Origin: JAFGXT01 sp963677165
Lineage (GTDB): Bacteria > Verrucomicrobiota > Lentisphaeria > Victivallales > SZUA-371
Assembly (NCBI GenBank): GCA_963677165.2
Contig: CAXXSX010000002.1
Span: forward strand, 372,001-436,000
Length of the DNA: 64,000 nt
Reading direction: 5' to 3'
A program made the translations under genes and the position numbers. Position 1 is the first letter of the stretch; each line of letters opens with the position of its first letter. The notes beneath the pieces were generated by a model. The model was given only the letters and a program-made list of their open reading frames with translations, made no database searches and was not told the DNA's origin. Shown piece after piece: positions 34,592 through 40,881 of this stretch.

Positions 34592-34801
34592 TTAGTGTAC
34601 GTCAGAGCTGTCCAATATAAATTTTGGACAGCTCTGATTCTGGATTTTCTTGTCATCAAAATAATAGCGGTTTACTTCGCTTTGTCCATTATTGTGAATG
34701 GTGGCAGCAAACGTGCCGTTGATATACAGCCGGGCCGAGAAACAAAGCGTTTCTTCGCTGTTTTCCTCAAGAATTTTAATTTCCCTTAAGTCGAGTTTCA
34801 T
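34592..34801 (-). CDS. Small phage/plasmid-type protein of unknown function
   Basis: 69 residues with the pattern FSARLYINGTFAATIHNNGQ, familiar from many small uncharacterised phage and plasmid proteins. Its ATG overlaps the stop of the upstream 41-residue gene (ATGA) and has a GAGGAGG ribosome site, so it is the last gene of a small operon. The 3' end lies over a perfect 14-bp inverted repeat. It probably belongs to a decayed integrated element. Confidence 0.6.
   Translation of the reverse strand: MKLDLREIKILEENSEETLCFSARLYINGTFAATIHNNGQSEVNRYYFDDKKIQNQSCPKFILDSSDVH
34602..34637 (-). terminator. Perfect 14-bp hairpin at the end of the small operon
   Basis: TCAGAGCTGTCCAA (34602-34615) pairs perfectly with TTGGACAGCTCTGA (34624-34637) across an 8-base AT loop. 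It lies in the last codons of the 69-residue gene and probably helps end that leftward transcript. Confidence 0.5.
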
Positions 34802-34923
34802 GATATGGTTTCCTCCTCTTTAGTCATTCCGAAATGTTGTTCCTGCTCTTCCCAGTCTTCCGGGAAGTCGCTGTAGAATTTAGTCAGCGTCATGGTGTTC
34901 GGGATATCGCCCGACATGATCAT
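34798..34923 (-). CDS. 41-residue protein of the decayed element
   Basis: A short acidic protein starting MIMSGDIPNTMTLTKFYSDF. Its ATG overlaps the stop of the upstream frame (ATGA) and its own stop overlaps the next start (ATGA), the tight packing of phage operons. I do not recognise a family. A start at the second Met (34917) is possible. Confidence 0.5.
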   Translation of the reverse strand: MIMSGDIPNTMTLTKFYSDFPEDWEEQEQHFGMTKEEETIS

Positions 34924-35217
34924 CCGCCGGATTCGATCATGCCCAACCAGCAGTGCGCCTGCGCGAGACGTTTTGCTACCGGATAGATTTTGTCATCCAC
35001 GCATTCCGGTTCGTTGCTGTCGCCGGGAGCAATGATGATTTTTCGTCCGTTCCAGCATTTTAACTTCAACCGGGATATTGAGTTGAATGATGTCGTCATT
35101 ACCAGAAGATTCTAAGTTCTTTTCTCGCCAGTAAAAAAATGAATCAAAAAATTCAGGGAATAAATCTTCTGAGATTATTTTTCCTGAAATATGCCGCATA
35201 AACGTGGACTTTTTCAT
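34920..35217 (-). pseudogene. Frameshifted gene of the decayed element
   Basis: The N-terminal frame from ATG 35217 (MKKSTFMRHISGKIISEDLF...) reads to ...IPVEVK and then goes wrong. The continuation WNGRKIIIAPGDSNEPEC...GMIESGG lies in another frame, ending at a stop that overlaps the 41-residue gene's start. The join falls in the A-run at 35058-35061; removing one A restores one 98-residue protein. Either the gene is broken or the run is miscalled. No family recognised. Confidence 0.5.
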
Positions 35218-35337
35218 CGAAGGAAGGCTGAAACCACCACAGTCAAGGTAGGTATACTGCTCTTGTATTTTTTATAGAAACAAGCCCTTCCGACAGTATA
35301 ATTTTGCCTGCCGGAAAAGCAGTCCGGAAAAGGTTAA

Positions 35338-35697
35338 TCAGTTGTTTTGGGTATTGATGGCATCGTAGAACTTCCGGACAAGTTGATTTATAATGATATC
35401 ACCCGGCTCGACCGGTCGATTCAAATTTATTCCTTCAAGTGTTCGGCAACGTGACAAACCAGTATAAAGTTGTCCAGGAACAAAACAAGGCCTATTCCCC
35501 AAGAGTATTCTTACCAAATTAAGCGTTTTGCCCTGAGATTTATGAATCGTTATAGAGTAACCAGGAGCCAGCGGTAACTGTTGAAATAGACCTGTAGTTT
35601 TTTGTGTAACGATATCATTGCCATCGCTATCAACCCCGAGCCCGTATTCATAGTTTTGCCAAGCATATATATCGCGACACGGACTATACCCCCACAA
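35338..35697 (-). pseudogene. PIF1/UvrD-C-like helicase, C-terminal fragment
   Basis: 119 residues matching the last part of PIF1-type or RecD-like DNA helicases: SITIHKSQGKTL (motif V/VI region), PGQLYTGLSRCRTLEGINL, then a short tail. The P-loop and all earlier helicase motifs are absent; the sequence joins a secretin fragment on the opposite strand at about 35697. It cannot be an active helicase. It probably comes from the same decayed mobile element as the small genes to its left. Confidence 0.7.
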
Positions 35698-36027
35698 TCA
35701 AGGAGGACGTACTCAGCACTACTCTGACGTTGGAAGACGGACGTACCCTGATTATGGGGGCTGATCAAAGAAAACTATGACCATACCCTGAGTTCTGTGC
35801 CGTACCTGGCTGAAATTCCGATTGTAAGCTGGATGCTGGGGGACACTAGTAAAAGTTATGAACGCACCGAAATTCTCATGTTGATAACGGCCACCATTAT
35901 CAGTAAAGAAACCCGGCTTGAACAACTCATCCGCAATTATAACCGAACCGTTAAAGAGATCGACAAGTTCGAAAACCGCCTTGAATCCACCGATGACGAA
36001 GAAGAAATCAAGAAATTCAAAGAATAG
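35697..36027 (+). pseudogene. Secretin (GspD/PilQ-type) C-terminal fragment with a frameshift
   Basis: The last part of a type II secretion/type IV pilus secretin. The frame TLTLEDGRTLIMG (up to about 35759) continues as LIKENYDHTLSSVPYLAEIPI...SYERTEILMLITA in another frame; the join is the G-run at 35756-35760. Together they form the well-known secretin C-terminal pattern (GGLI...VPYLxxIPxxxxLFG...TEILxLIT) plus a charged tail. The first several hundred residues are missing, because the fragment starts at the junction with the helicase fragment. Confidence 0.7.
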
Positions 36028-36195
36028 CTATTATTCAATTTGATGGTTTTCCTCTACGAACGGAGAGCCTTGACTGTTTCACTCTTACTGTCGATATTTC
36101 AAGCATCATGGAATTTTATTTTTTCGATATTATCCTTTATTTTGGAACAGCCGACTAACTATCAGCATTGTCGAGTTTCATGCACTTGAGAAGGG

Positions 36196-36223
36196 AAAGT
36201 CCCCCCTGAAACAGGGGGACTTT
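36196..36223. terminator. Perfect hairpin AAAGTCCCCC/GGGGGACTTT
   Basis: Ten-base perfect arms at 36196-36205 and 36214-36223. It lies in the roughly 260-base gap between the secretin fragment and the convergent small gene at 36292, otherwise empty, and may act as a bidirectional terminator. Confidence 0.5.
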
Positions 36224-36291
36224 AAGCACTATTTTACAAAACAAAGTTTTATGTCCAAATTATTATATTTCTTTTGAACAGTATTATTTTT

Positions 36292-36477
36292 CTAGGATGA
36301 ACTGCTCTTTTTAATGAACTCCCAGCAATCTTTTTTACTCATGTTCTCAATTTTGTCTCTTCCATATTCAGCAGCTATCTGTTTTGACGTTTTACCAGTT
36401 TGCTGGCATATCGCATGAATTGTTAATAGTTGCTTTTCTGACGGTGGCTTCCAATTTGATTCTCTTGCCTGCGCCAT
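36292..36477 (-). CDS. 61-residue protein, possible C-terminal part of a stop-split gene
   Basis: A small protein with the pattern PPSEKQLLTIHAICQQTGK...KKDCWEFI, like short phage proteins predicted to bind DNA or other phage factors. It lies in the same reading frame as the 43-residue ORF immediately upstream, separated from it by a single TAA (36481-36483). It may therefore be an independent gene with a weak ribosome site (AGAAGTAAG), or the second half of one interrupted gene. Confidence 0.5.
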   Translation of the reverse strand: MAQARESNWKPPSEKQLLTIHAICQQTGKTSKQIAAEYGRDKIENMSKKDCWEFIKKSSSS

Positions 36478-36480
36478 TGC

Positions 36481-36612
36481 TTACTTCTGATTTTTAGTCT
36501 TCAGACTTACAGCTTTTCTTTGCCCGTTGATCTGATACCTGAAGTAATAGGCTCCATTTTCGGTTTTCTGATAAACGGTTCCGATGTCGAGTTTAATAGT
36601 ATTTCCAGCCAT
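36481..36612 (-). CDS. 43-residue integrase-arm-like protein
   Basis: The peptide (GTVYQKTENGAYYFRYQING, then RKAVSLKTKN) has the form of the N-terminal arm-binding domain of tyrosine integrases, but stops before any core-binding or catalytic domain. ATG 36612 has an AAAGGA ribosome site. It lies just outside the prophage attachment site. It is either a small excisionase-like gene or the leftover of an older integrase at the same tRNA site. Confidence 0.5.
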   Translation of the reverse strand: MAGNTIKLDIGTVYQKTENGAYYFRYQINGQRKAVSLKTKNQK

Positions 36613-36729
36613 AATGTTTTCCTTTACGAGTTAAAATACCCGATATGGCCAATATAAGCTAAATTTAAACTTTTGAAAGTCAGATATGGTACCGAATGGC
36701 ACCTTTTTAAAGGATTTTGAGGTAAAAAG

Positions 36730-36754
36730 TGGCGGAGGGGGTGGGATTCGAACC
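36730..36754 (-). tRNA. tRNA 3'-end fragment (probably tRNA-Ser), prophage attachment core
   Basis: Minus strand: GGTTCGAATCCCACCCCCTC then CGCCA, i.e. T loop, 3' T-stem strand, acceptor 3' strand, discriminator G and CCA. The 5' T-stem strand (expected GTGGG) and everything further 5' are absent, so this is not a full tRNA gene. The CCCCTCC-G-CCA acceptor end is typical of serine tRNAs. It lies directly beside the integrase, as expected for one att site of an element inserted in a tRNA 3' end. The restored tRNA should be at the other prophage end, outside the window. Confidence 0.75.
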
Positions 36755-36782
36755 TAAGAAGCCCCATTCAACTAGCATAAAT

Positions 36783-36804
36783 CACATACTTTTCACATAC
36801 TTTT
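36783..36804. repeat. Tandem CACATACTTTT repeat, candidate integrase arm sites
   Basis: Two perfect head-to-tail 11-base copies (36783-36793, 36794-36804) between the att core and the integrase stop codon. Arm-type binding sites of tyrosine integrases are commonly found here. Confidence 0.5.
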
Positions 36805-36808
36805 GAGC

Positions 36809-37879
36809 TTATAATTTTATATTTGGCAACTCTTTCAATTGCATAGCAGAATCAATATCATGACTATATAAGTCTGTCATCTCACTATCGGTATGACCAA
36901 CAATTCCACGGATAGCATGATCTTTCAGCCCGGCAGCCCTACAACGTGATATAAAGGAATTGCGGATTGAATTAAAATTAACAATTCCCTGTTCACTGCT
37001 TTCGATATTGAGCTTCTTAAGGATTTCTCCAAAATACTTATTAAAAGCTCCTCCGTTAGTGTGCCTTTTGTCAAACCCAAGGACTCTTCCGTCTGGGGAT
37101 TTTGGCAATTTACTTAAGTATTCTTTTAATTGCGGATGCAACGGCACACGCACTGCCCTGCCGAACCTTGCCGTTTTTCCAGGCATAACAGTAATAATAT
37201 CGTCCTTGATATTTTCATATTTCAAATTAAAGACCGTCTCACGCCTAAAACCGGTAAACCAAGCTATCATACATGCACTTTTCCAAGGTTCATCTGTTGC
37301 ATTAAAGATCCGCCTGAATTCCTTCTCTGAAAATGGCCGCTGATGCTTTCCATTATTTTTACGGTTTTTAATTAAATCAAATGGAGACCGTTCCACGCCT
37401 GCATCAAGAAGCAAAGCCTTGAACACGCTATTAAGGTAATTCTTGTTGTTATTATATGTTTTTCCTGCACGCTTACTATAATATTTCTCAAGATAATCAT
37501 AAGCCAGCAGTGGAGTTACTTCATCCATATATTTAACTCCAGCATCGCGTTCAAACTTCTGCCACGATTTACGAGTATTGTCAGGAATCTTATCATTGTA
37601 CTTTTCTTTTATCAGCTCCAGAGCATCAACCAACTTTACTCTTTTACCATTCCCCTCCATGGCGCGAATCGCTTCATCAGACGGAGGCGTTGTTCCAGGG
37701 ACAAGGAAGTTCATTCCACGTTTACGTTTCATCCGCTCGGCCTTTATTGTGGCCATCCAGACTTTTTCTTTCTTTAAAGCTTCTTTTTTATCACTTTCTC
37801 CAGTCGTAACCGTCCGGACCTTGCCGGACAGATCACGATAAAGAATATGATAGATGTTTCCAAATTTACGTAGTGCCAT
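36809..37879 (-). CDS. int: Prophage tyrosine integrase
   Basis: A 356-residue site-specific recombinase that inserts and excises the prophage. An N-terminal arm domain (1-45) and core-binding helices (80-175) precede the catalytic domain. Catalytic residues visible: Arg212 in TGFRRETV, Arg306 in NSIRNSF, His329 in VGHTDSEM and nucleophile Tyr338. The usual His of the HxxR box is Asn303 here. The gene lies next to the tRNA fragment and reads toward it. It is about 12 bases downstream of the cargo membrane gene on the same strand. Confidence 0.92.
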   Translation of the reverse strand: MALRKFGNIYHILYRDLSGKVRTVTTGESDKKEALKKEKVWMATIKAERMKRKRGMNFLVPGTTPPSDEAIRAMEGNGKRVKLVDALELIKEKYNDKIPDNTRKSWQKFERDAGVKYMDEVTPLLAYDYLEKYYSKRAGKTYNNNKNYLNSVFKALLLDAGVERSPFDLIKNRKNNGKHQRPFSEKEFRRIFNATDEPWKSACMIAWFTGFRRETVFNLKYENIKDDIITVMPGKTARFGRAVRVPLHPQLKEYLSKLPKSPDGRVLGFDKRHTNGGAFNKYFGEILKKLNIESSEQGIVNFNSIRNSFISRCRAAGLKDHAIRGIVGHTDSEMTDLYSHDIDSAMQLKELPNIKL

Positions 37880-37890
37880 ACTATTTCTTC

Positions 37891-39018
37891 TTATTTAGGA
37901 AGAACTCCTCTGGTTGCTTCAAGGCGACCATCTTCTTTCATTATTCTCAAGAACTCTATTAAATTGATATTGTCAAAGTTTATCTTTTTAAGAGTGTCCA
38001 TCTTGATGGTTAGAAACATAATTACTGAATCTTTCATATTTCCGTATTTATCTTTTAGCTTTGTTGTAAAAGATATTGAAAAAGCATTGACCTTTTTGCT
38101 CAAAACTGGATTTTGAGCTGCTTGCTTGAAATATTTCATTATTTTTCTTAATTCTTCATCAATATTTTTTCTGGGAGTAAAAGCAAGAGATGGCAATGCC
38201 AATGCGATAATAACGTTTATTTTGTCCTGTTTTTCAACCTTTTTCTCTTGAGTTCCCAAAACTTGGTAAAAAGTCATATTAGCAAGATCTTTAGCCGCTT
38301 TGTATGGAGAAACCTTTTCAGAGCTTCCGGTGAAATCATCATAGAACTTACCACTTATTGTCAGTGTTCCTGACTTTTTCATCGGGTAATATTTACCGTT
38401 CTTATAAGCTACAACTTTACAATCATATTTTATTAAAATGATTTTCTTTTCAGGGTCTAGTTTTGTAATTTCAATGTTAGAATACCCTCCCTGATTTTTT
38501 ACCTTAACTTCTTGATAGTACATATCAGAAAAGCATGACATTGGAGAGCTGCACAAGTACTTTGTTCGAGCAGTATTTAATTTGAATCCTTGTTTAACAT
38601 CCTTTGACAACAGGGTTAAATCCCAACACTTATTTTTATCCTTGCCAAAATATACTGACGAGATGTTTTGACCATAACTCGTGTCATATGAGTTGCTTGT
38701 CTTTTGAATATAACCATTATCATTTCTTTTGGTATCTTTCTGTTTTATCTGCTTGGGCTGGTCTGCCAGGCGGCTCTTGGAATTTTTAATTCGTTCCTGG
38801 CTCCGAGCATCTTCTTGTTCTTTTTTCCACTTTGCTCTTTCTTCTGGAGGAGTAACCATATATCCTAAAATGCCGAGTCCAATAAAACCAAGGAAAATTA
38901 ATCCTAGACATCCTAAAGACCACTTTATAATTCGTTTTCCCTTTGCTTGTTTTTGGGGGCTGGACGAATTCGTTACTGTTTTATCTAGATTAACGCTGGG
39001 CTGTGATTCTTCAGTCAC
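37891..39018 (-). CDS. Prophage cargo protein with one membrane span, unknown function
   Basis: A 375-residue protein: a Ser/Lys-rich cytosolic start, one hydrophobic span at about residues 33-53, a charged linker, then a large soluble domain (about 110-370) with two cysteines (CSSPMSC). No family recognised. It sits between integrase and repressor, all reading leftward, the classic place for genes expressed in the lysogen (superinfection exclusion, defence or conversion). The lysogenic role is inferred from position only. Confidence 0.6.
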   Translation of the reverse strand: MTEESQPSVNLDKTVTNSSSPQKQAKGKRIIKWSLGCLGLIFLGFIGLGILGYMVTPPEERAKWKKEQEDARSQERIKNSKSRLADQPKQIKQKDTKRNDNGYIQKTSNSYDTSYGQNISSVYFGKDKNKCWDLTLLSKDVKQGFKLNTARTKYLCSSPMSCFSDMYYQEVKVKNQGGYSNIEITKLDPEKKIILIKYDCKVVAYKNGKYYPMKKSGTLTISGKFYDDFTGSSEKVSPYKAAKDLANMTFYQVLGTQEKKVEKQDKINVIIALALPSLAFTPRKNIDEELRKIMKYFKQAAQNPVLSKKVNAFSISFTTKLKDKYGNMKDSVIMFLTIKMDTLKKINFDNINLIEFLRIMKEDGRLEATRGVLPK

Positions 39019-39130
39019 AATTATCTCCTTTGCATTTATAAAAAAAAGGTAATTTCTTGAGTTTATTGAATTTTGCTAAACGAATTCTAAGCATATAGCT
39101 CTTTCAGAAGATTTAGTAACCTTGAAAAGA

Positions 39131-39475
39131 TTAGCCGGCCTTTTGCTTTTTGACCGGTTTCTTGTCGGAGAAATTTTCAATCAAAGTCCTGAACACATCT
39201 AACTTTACCTCATCATCTAATTCTTGAATGAATGATAAAATTTTTTGATCTATCGTTGACAATACTGCACCCGACTCTTCCCACCCATGCAAAGATATCT
39301 TCAAGTCCGGGAACAGTCTGGCAAGGGTATCAATGGACATTTTTTTTACTGACTTTCGCCCGTTTAATAATCCGTTGATATGAGTCTGAGAAATACCAGC
39401 ACGTTCAGCAACTTCTTGCTGCGTGGTTTTTCTGCATTCTTTGCGGATAGCATCTTTTATTAATTGTTCCAACAT
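39131..39475 (-). CDS. Xre-type prophage repressor
   Basis: A 114-residue regulator with an HTH at about residues 18-45 (TQQEVAERAGISQTHINGLLNG). The C-terminal half is short and lacks a LexA/CI-type protease, so induction would not be by RecA-stimulated self-cleavage. ATG 39475 with an AGAGG ribosome site was chosen; the frame is open to 39520. It is divergent from the small gene at 39611, with TTTATGT operator-like repeats between them, the layout of a lysis/lysogeny switch. Confidence 0.8.
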   Translation of the reverse strand: MLEQLIKDAIRKECRKTTQQEVAERAGISQTHINGLLNGRKSVKKMSIDTLARLFPDLKISLHGWEESGAVLSTIDQKILSFIQELDDEVKLDVFRTLIENFSDKKPVKKQKAG

Positions 39476-39554
39476 TTCTGCCTCTGAAATTATACTACTT
39501 AAAATTTCGCATTTTTTCAAAAAATTTCAAAAAATTATTGAATTTAGATTGAAA

Positions 39555-39595
39555 TTTATGTCCGTAGATATTATTTATGTAACTATAGACATAAA
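39555..39595. promoter_or_regulatory. TTTATGT repeats between divergent switch genes (candidate operators)
   Basis: TTTATGTC (39555-39562), TTTATGT (39574-39580) and the inverse ACATAAA (39589-39595). The last two form a 7-8-7 palindrome; the first pairs with GACATAAA (39588-39595). They lie between the repressor and the rightward early gene. Confidence 0.55.
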
Positions 39596-39610
39596 ACAAA
39601 GGAGGCAACA

Positions 39611-39778
39611 ATGTCACCACCACCTAAAAAAGAAACGAAATGCGCATCTTTGTACGCAGACTCAAAAGAACTGGCCATGATGGAGGAATTAAAACAGAAA
39701 CGAGGTTACAAAAATAACTCCAGCATTCTTCGGCGCGGTCTTTATGATCTTTATCTAAAAGAGTTTGAATCCAAATAA
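39611..39778 (+). CDS. 55-residue ribbon-helix-helix-like protein (Cro-like position)
   Basis: A short basic protein (MSPPPKKETKCASLYADSKE, then helices NNSSILRRGLYDLYLKEF). The beta-strand-then-two-helices layout fits Arc/MetJ-type DNA-binding proteins. It has a very strong AAAGGAGG ribosome site and is the first rightward gene after the switch region, so it may be the anti-repressor or excision regulator. It is too short for usual ORF cut-offs. Confidence 0.65.
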   Translation: MSPPPKKETKCASLYADSKELAMMEELKQKRGYKNNSSILRRGLYDLYLKEFESK

Positions 39779-39929
39779 CTCTGTAGATACAGATTTTATC
39801 TGCAGGTAAACCTTTTTTCAAACTTAAAAATGCTATCAAAAATCATTAATCGCATACCTGTTTTGCTTATTTTTTTTCTATATGAATATGCATTTTTGAA
39901 TTATTAAAAATATTTTCATCGGGGGAACA

Positions 39930-40403
39930 ATGAACTCAAGAAAAATTTTAAAAACCGCTTTATATGGCTGTGATCGAGAGGAAGTAGCAAAAGCTATGAG
40001 CATGAGCGTCGGTAGCCTGAATAACCAGGTTGCTGGAGAAAAGCCGTACTCTCCCAAAGGCAAGACGCTTAACTTTCTGGATCGCATTCATAATTTCATA
40101 GATATCACTTACGAAACAACAGGCAAGATGATCACGCTGGAAGCCTTGGCTGAAGAGTTCGGATTTCTACTGATTAAGAACCCCGCAGTTCATGCCTGCG
40201 AGTCTCCGGCCATTACCAAGATTTCAGAAATTCTTCAGGACTTTAGCAAAGTTGTCGACGAGATAGGCAAGGCTGCTGAAGATGGAATAATTGAAGGTTA
40301 TGAAGCCGAAAAAATCCGTGATCGTTGGGAAACAATGAAACGACTGACTGAAGAATTTGTCCTGGCCTGCGAAACTGGTCGCTATGACAAAAAAATTAGT
40401 TGA
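39930..40403 (+). CDS. Phage CII-like regulatory protein
   Basis: A 157-residue protein with an N-terminal segment like the CP76/CII family of P2-related phages (ALYGCDREEVAKAMSMSVGSLNNQVAG, in part) and a helical C-terminal half. It probably activates early promoters or the repressor. ATG 39930 has a GGGGGAA ribosome site. The next gene overlaps its stop codon. Confidence 0.7.
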   Translation: MNSRKILKTALYGCDREEVAKAMSMSVGSLNNQVAGEKPYSPKGKTLNFLDRIHNFIDITYETTGKMITLEALAEEFGFLLIKNPAVHACESPAITKISEILQDFSKVVDEIGKAAEDGIIEGYEAEKIRDRWETMKRLTEEFVLACETGRYDKKIS

Positions 40404-40645
40404 GGTTTCTGGTGCTGGACATTATCAAGAAAAAACTCAAAGAAGTGAAAGACGAAAATTACGTGGCAATGCTGGCGAATACTTATGATGCCTGTGTTGC
40501 TGCCGGTAGATTCGCCGCCGCTTCTTCATTTCTTGAAGGCTTCATGCCGGAAGATGCCGAAACCGGCATTGATATCATTCCTCCTGACTGGCCGCAGCGG
40601 AAAGGCTGGCAGGAAGTAATTAAGCAATTCAAAGGGTTAATCTAA
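40400..40645 (+). CDS. Small early prophage protein
   Basis: About 81 residues, unknown function (YVAMLANTYDACVAAGRFAA and DIIPPDWPQRKGWQEVIKQF). The start is uncertain: TTG 40400 overlaps the upstream stop (TTGA), and GTG 40412 is the alternative. It is tightly packed in the early operon. Confidence 0.55.
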   Translation: MRFLVLDIIKKKLKEVKDENYVAMLANTYDACVAAGRFAAASSFLEGFMPEDAETGIDIIPPDWPQRKGWQEVIKQFKGLI

Positions 40646-40667
40646 ACATAAAAGGGGAATTAGAGGT

Positions 40668-40877
40668 ATGGAATCATTACGCTTATTCAAGGGTTTCGAC
40701 GGCAAACAATTTATTTGCCATCCACAGAAAGAACTCGAACATGCCATCCAATACTTAAATCCATCCAGAGAGCAAAATATAGAGCTAAATGCCACAATTA
40801 ATAATGACATTACAACCTATAAATTGAAAGGTTCCAATCGCTGGTGTCAGACTTCTTCATTGACGGAAGGAGCCTAG
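40668..40877 (+). CDS. Small early prophage protein
   Basis: 69 residues, unknown function, with a good GGGGAATTAGAGG ribosome region before ATG 40668. It ends 4 bases before the primase-helicase gene, so the two are coupled. No motif recognised. Confidence 0.55.
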   Translation: MESLRLFKGFDGKQFICHPQKELEHAIQYLNPSREQNIELNATINNDITTYKLKGSNRWCQTSSLTEGA

Positions 40878-40881
40878 ATTT

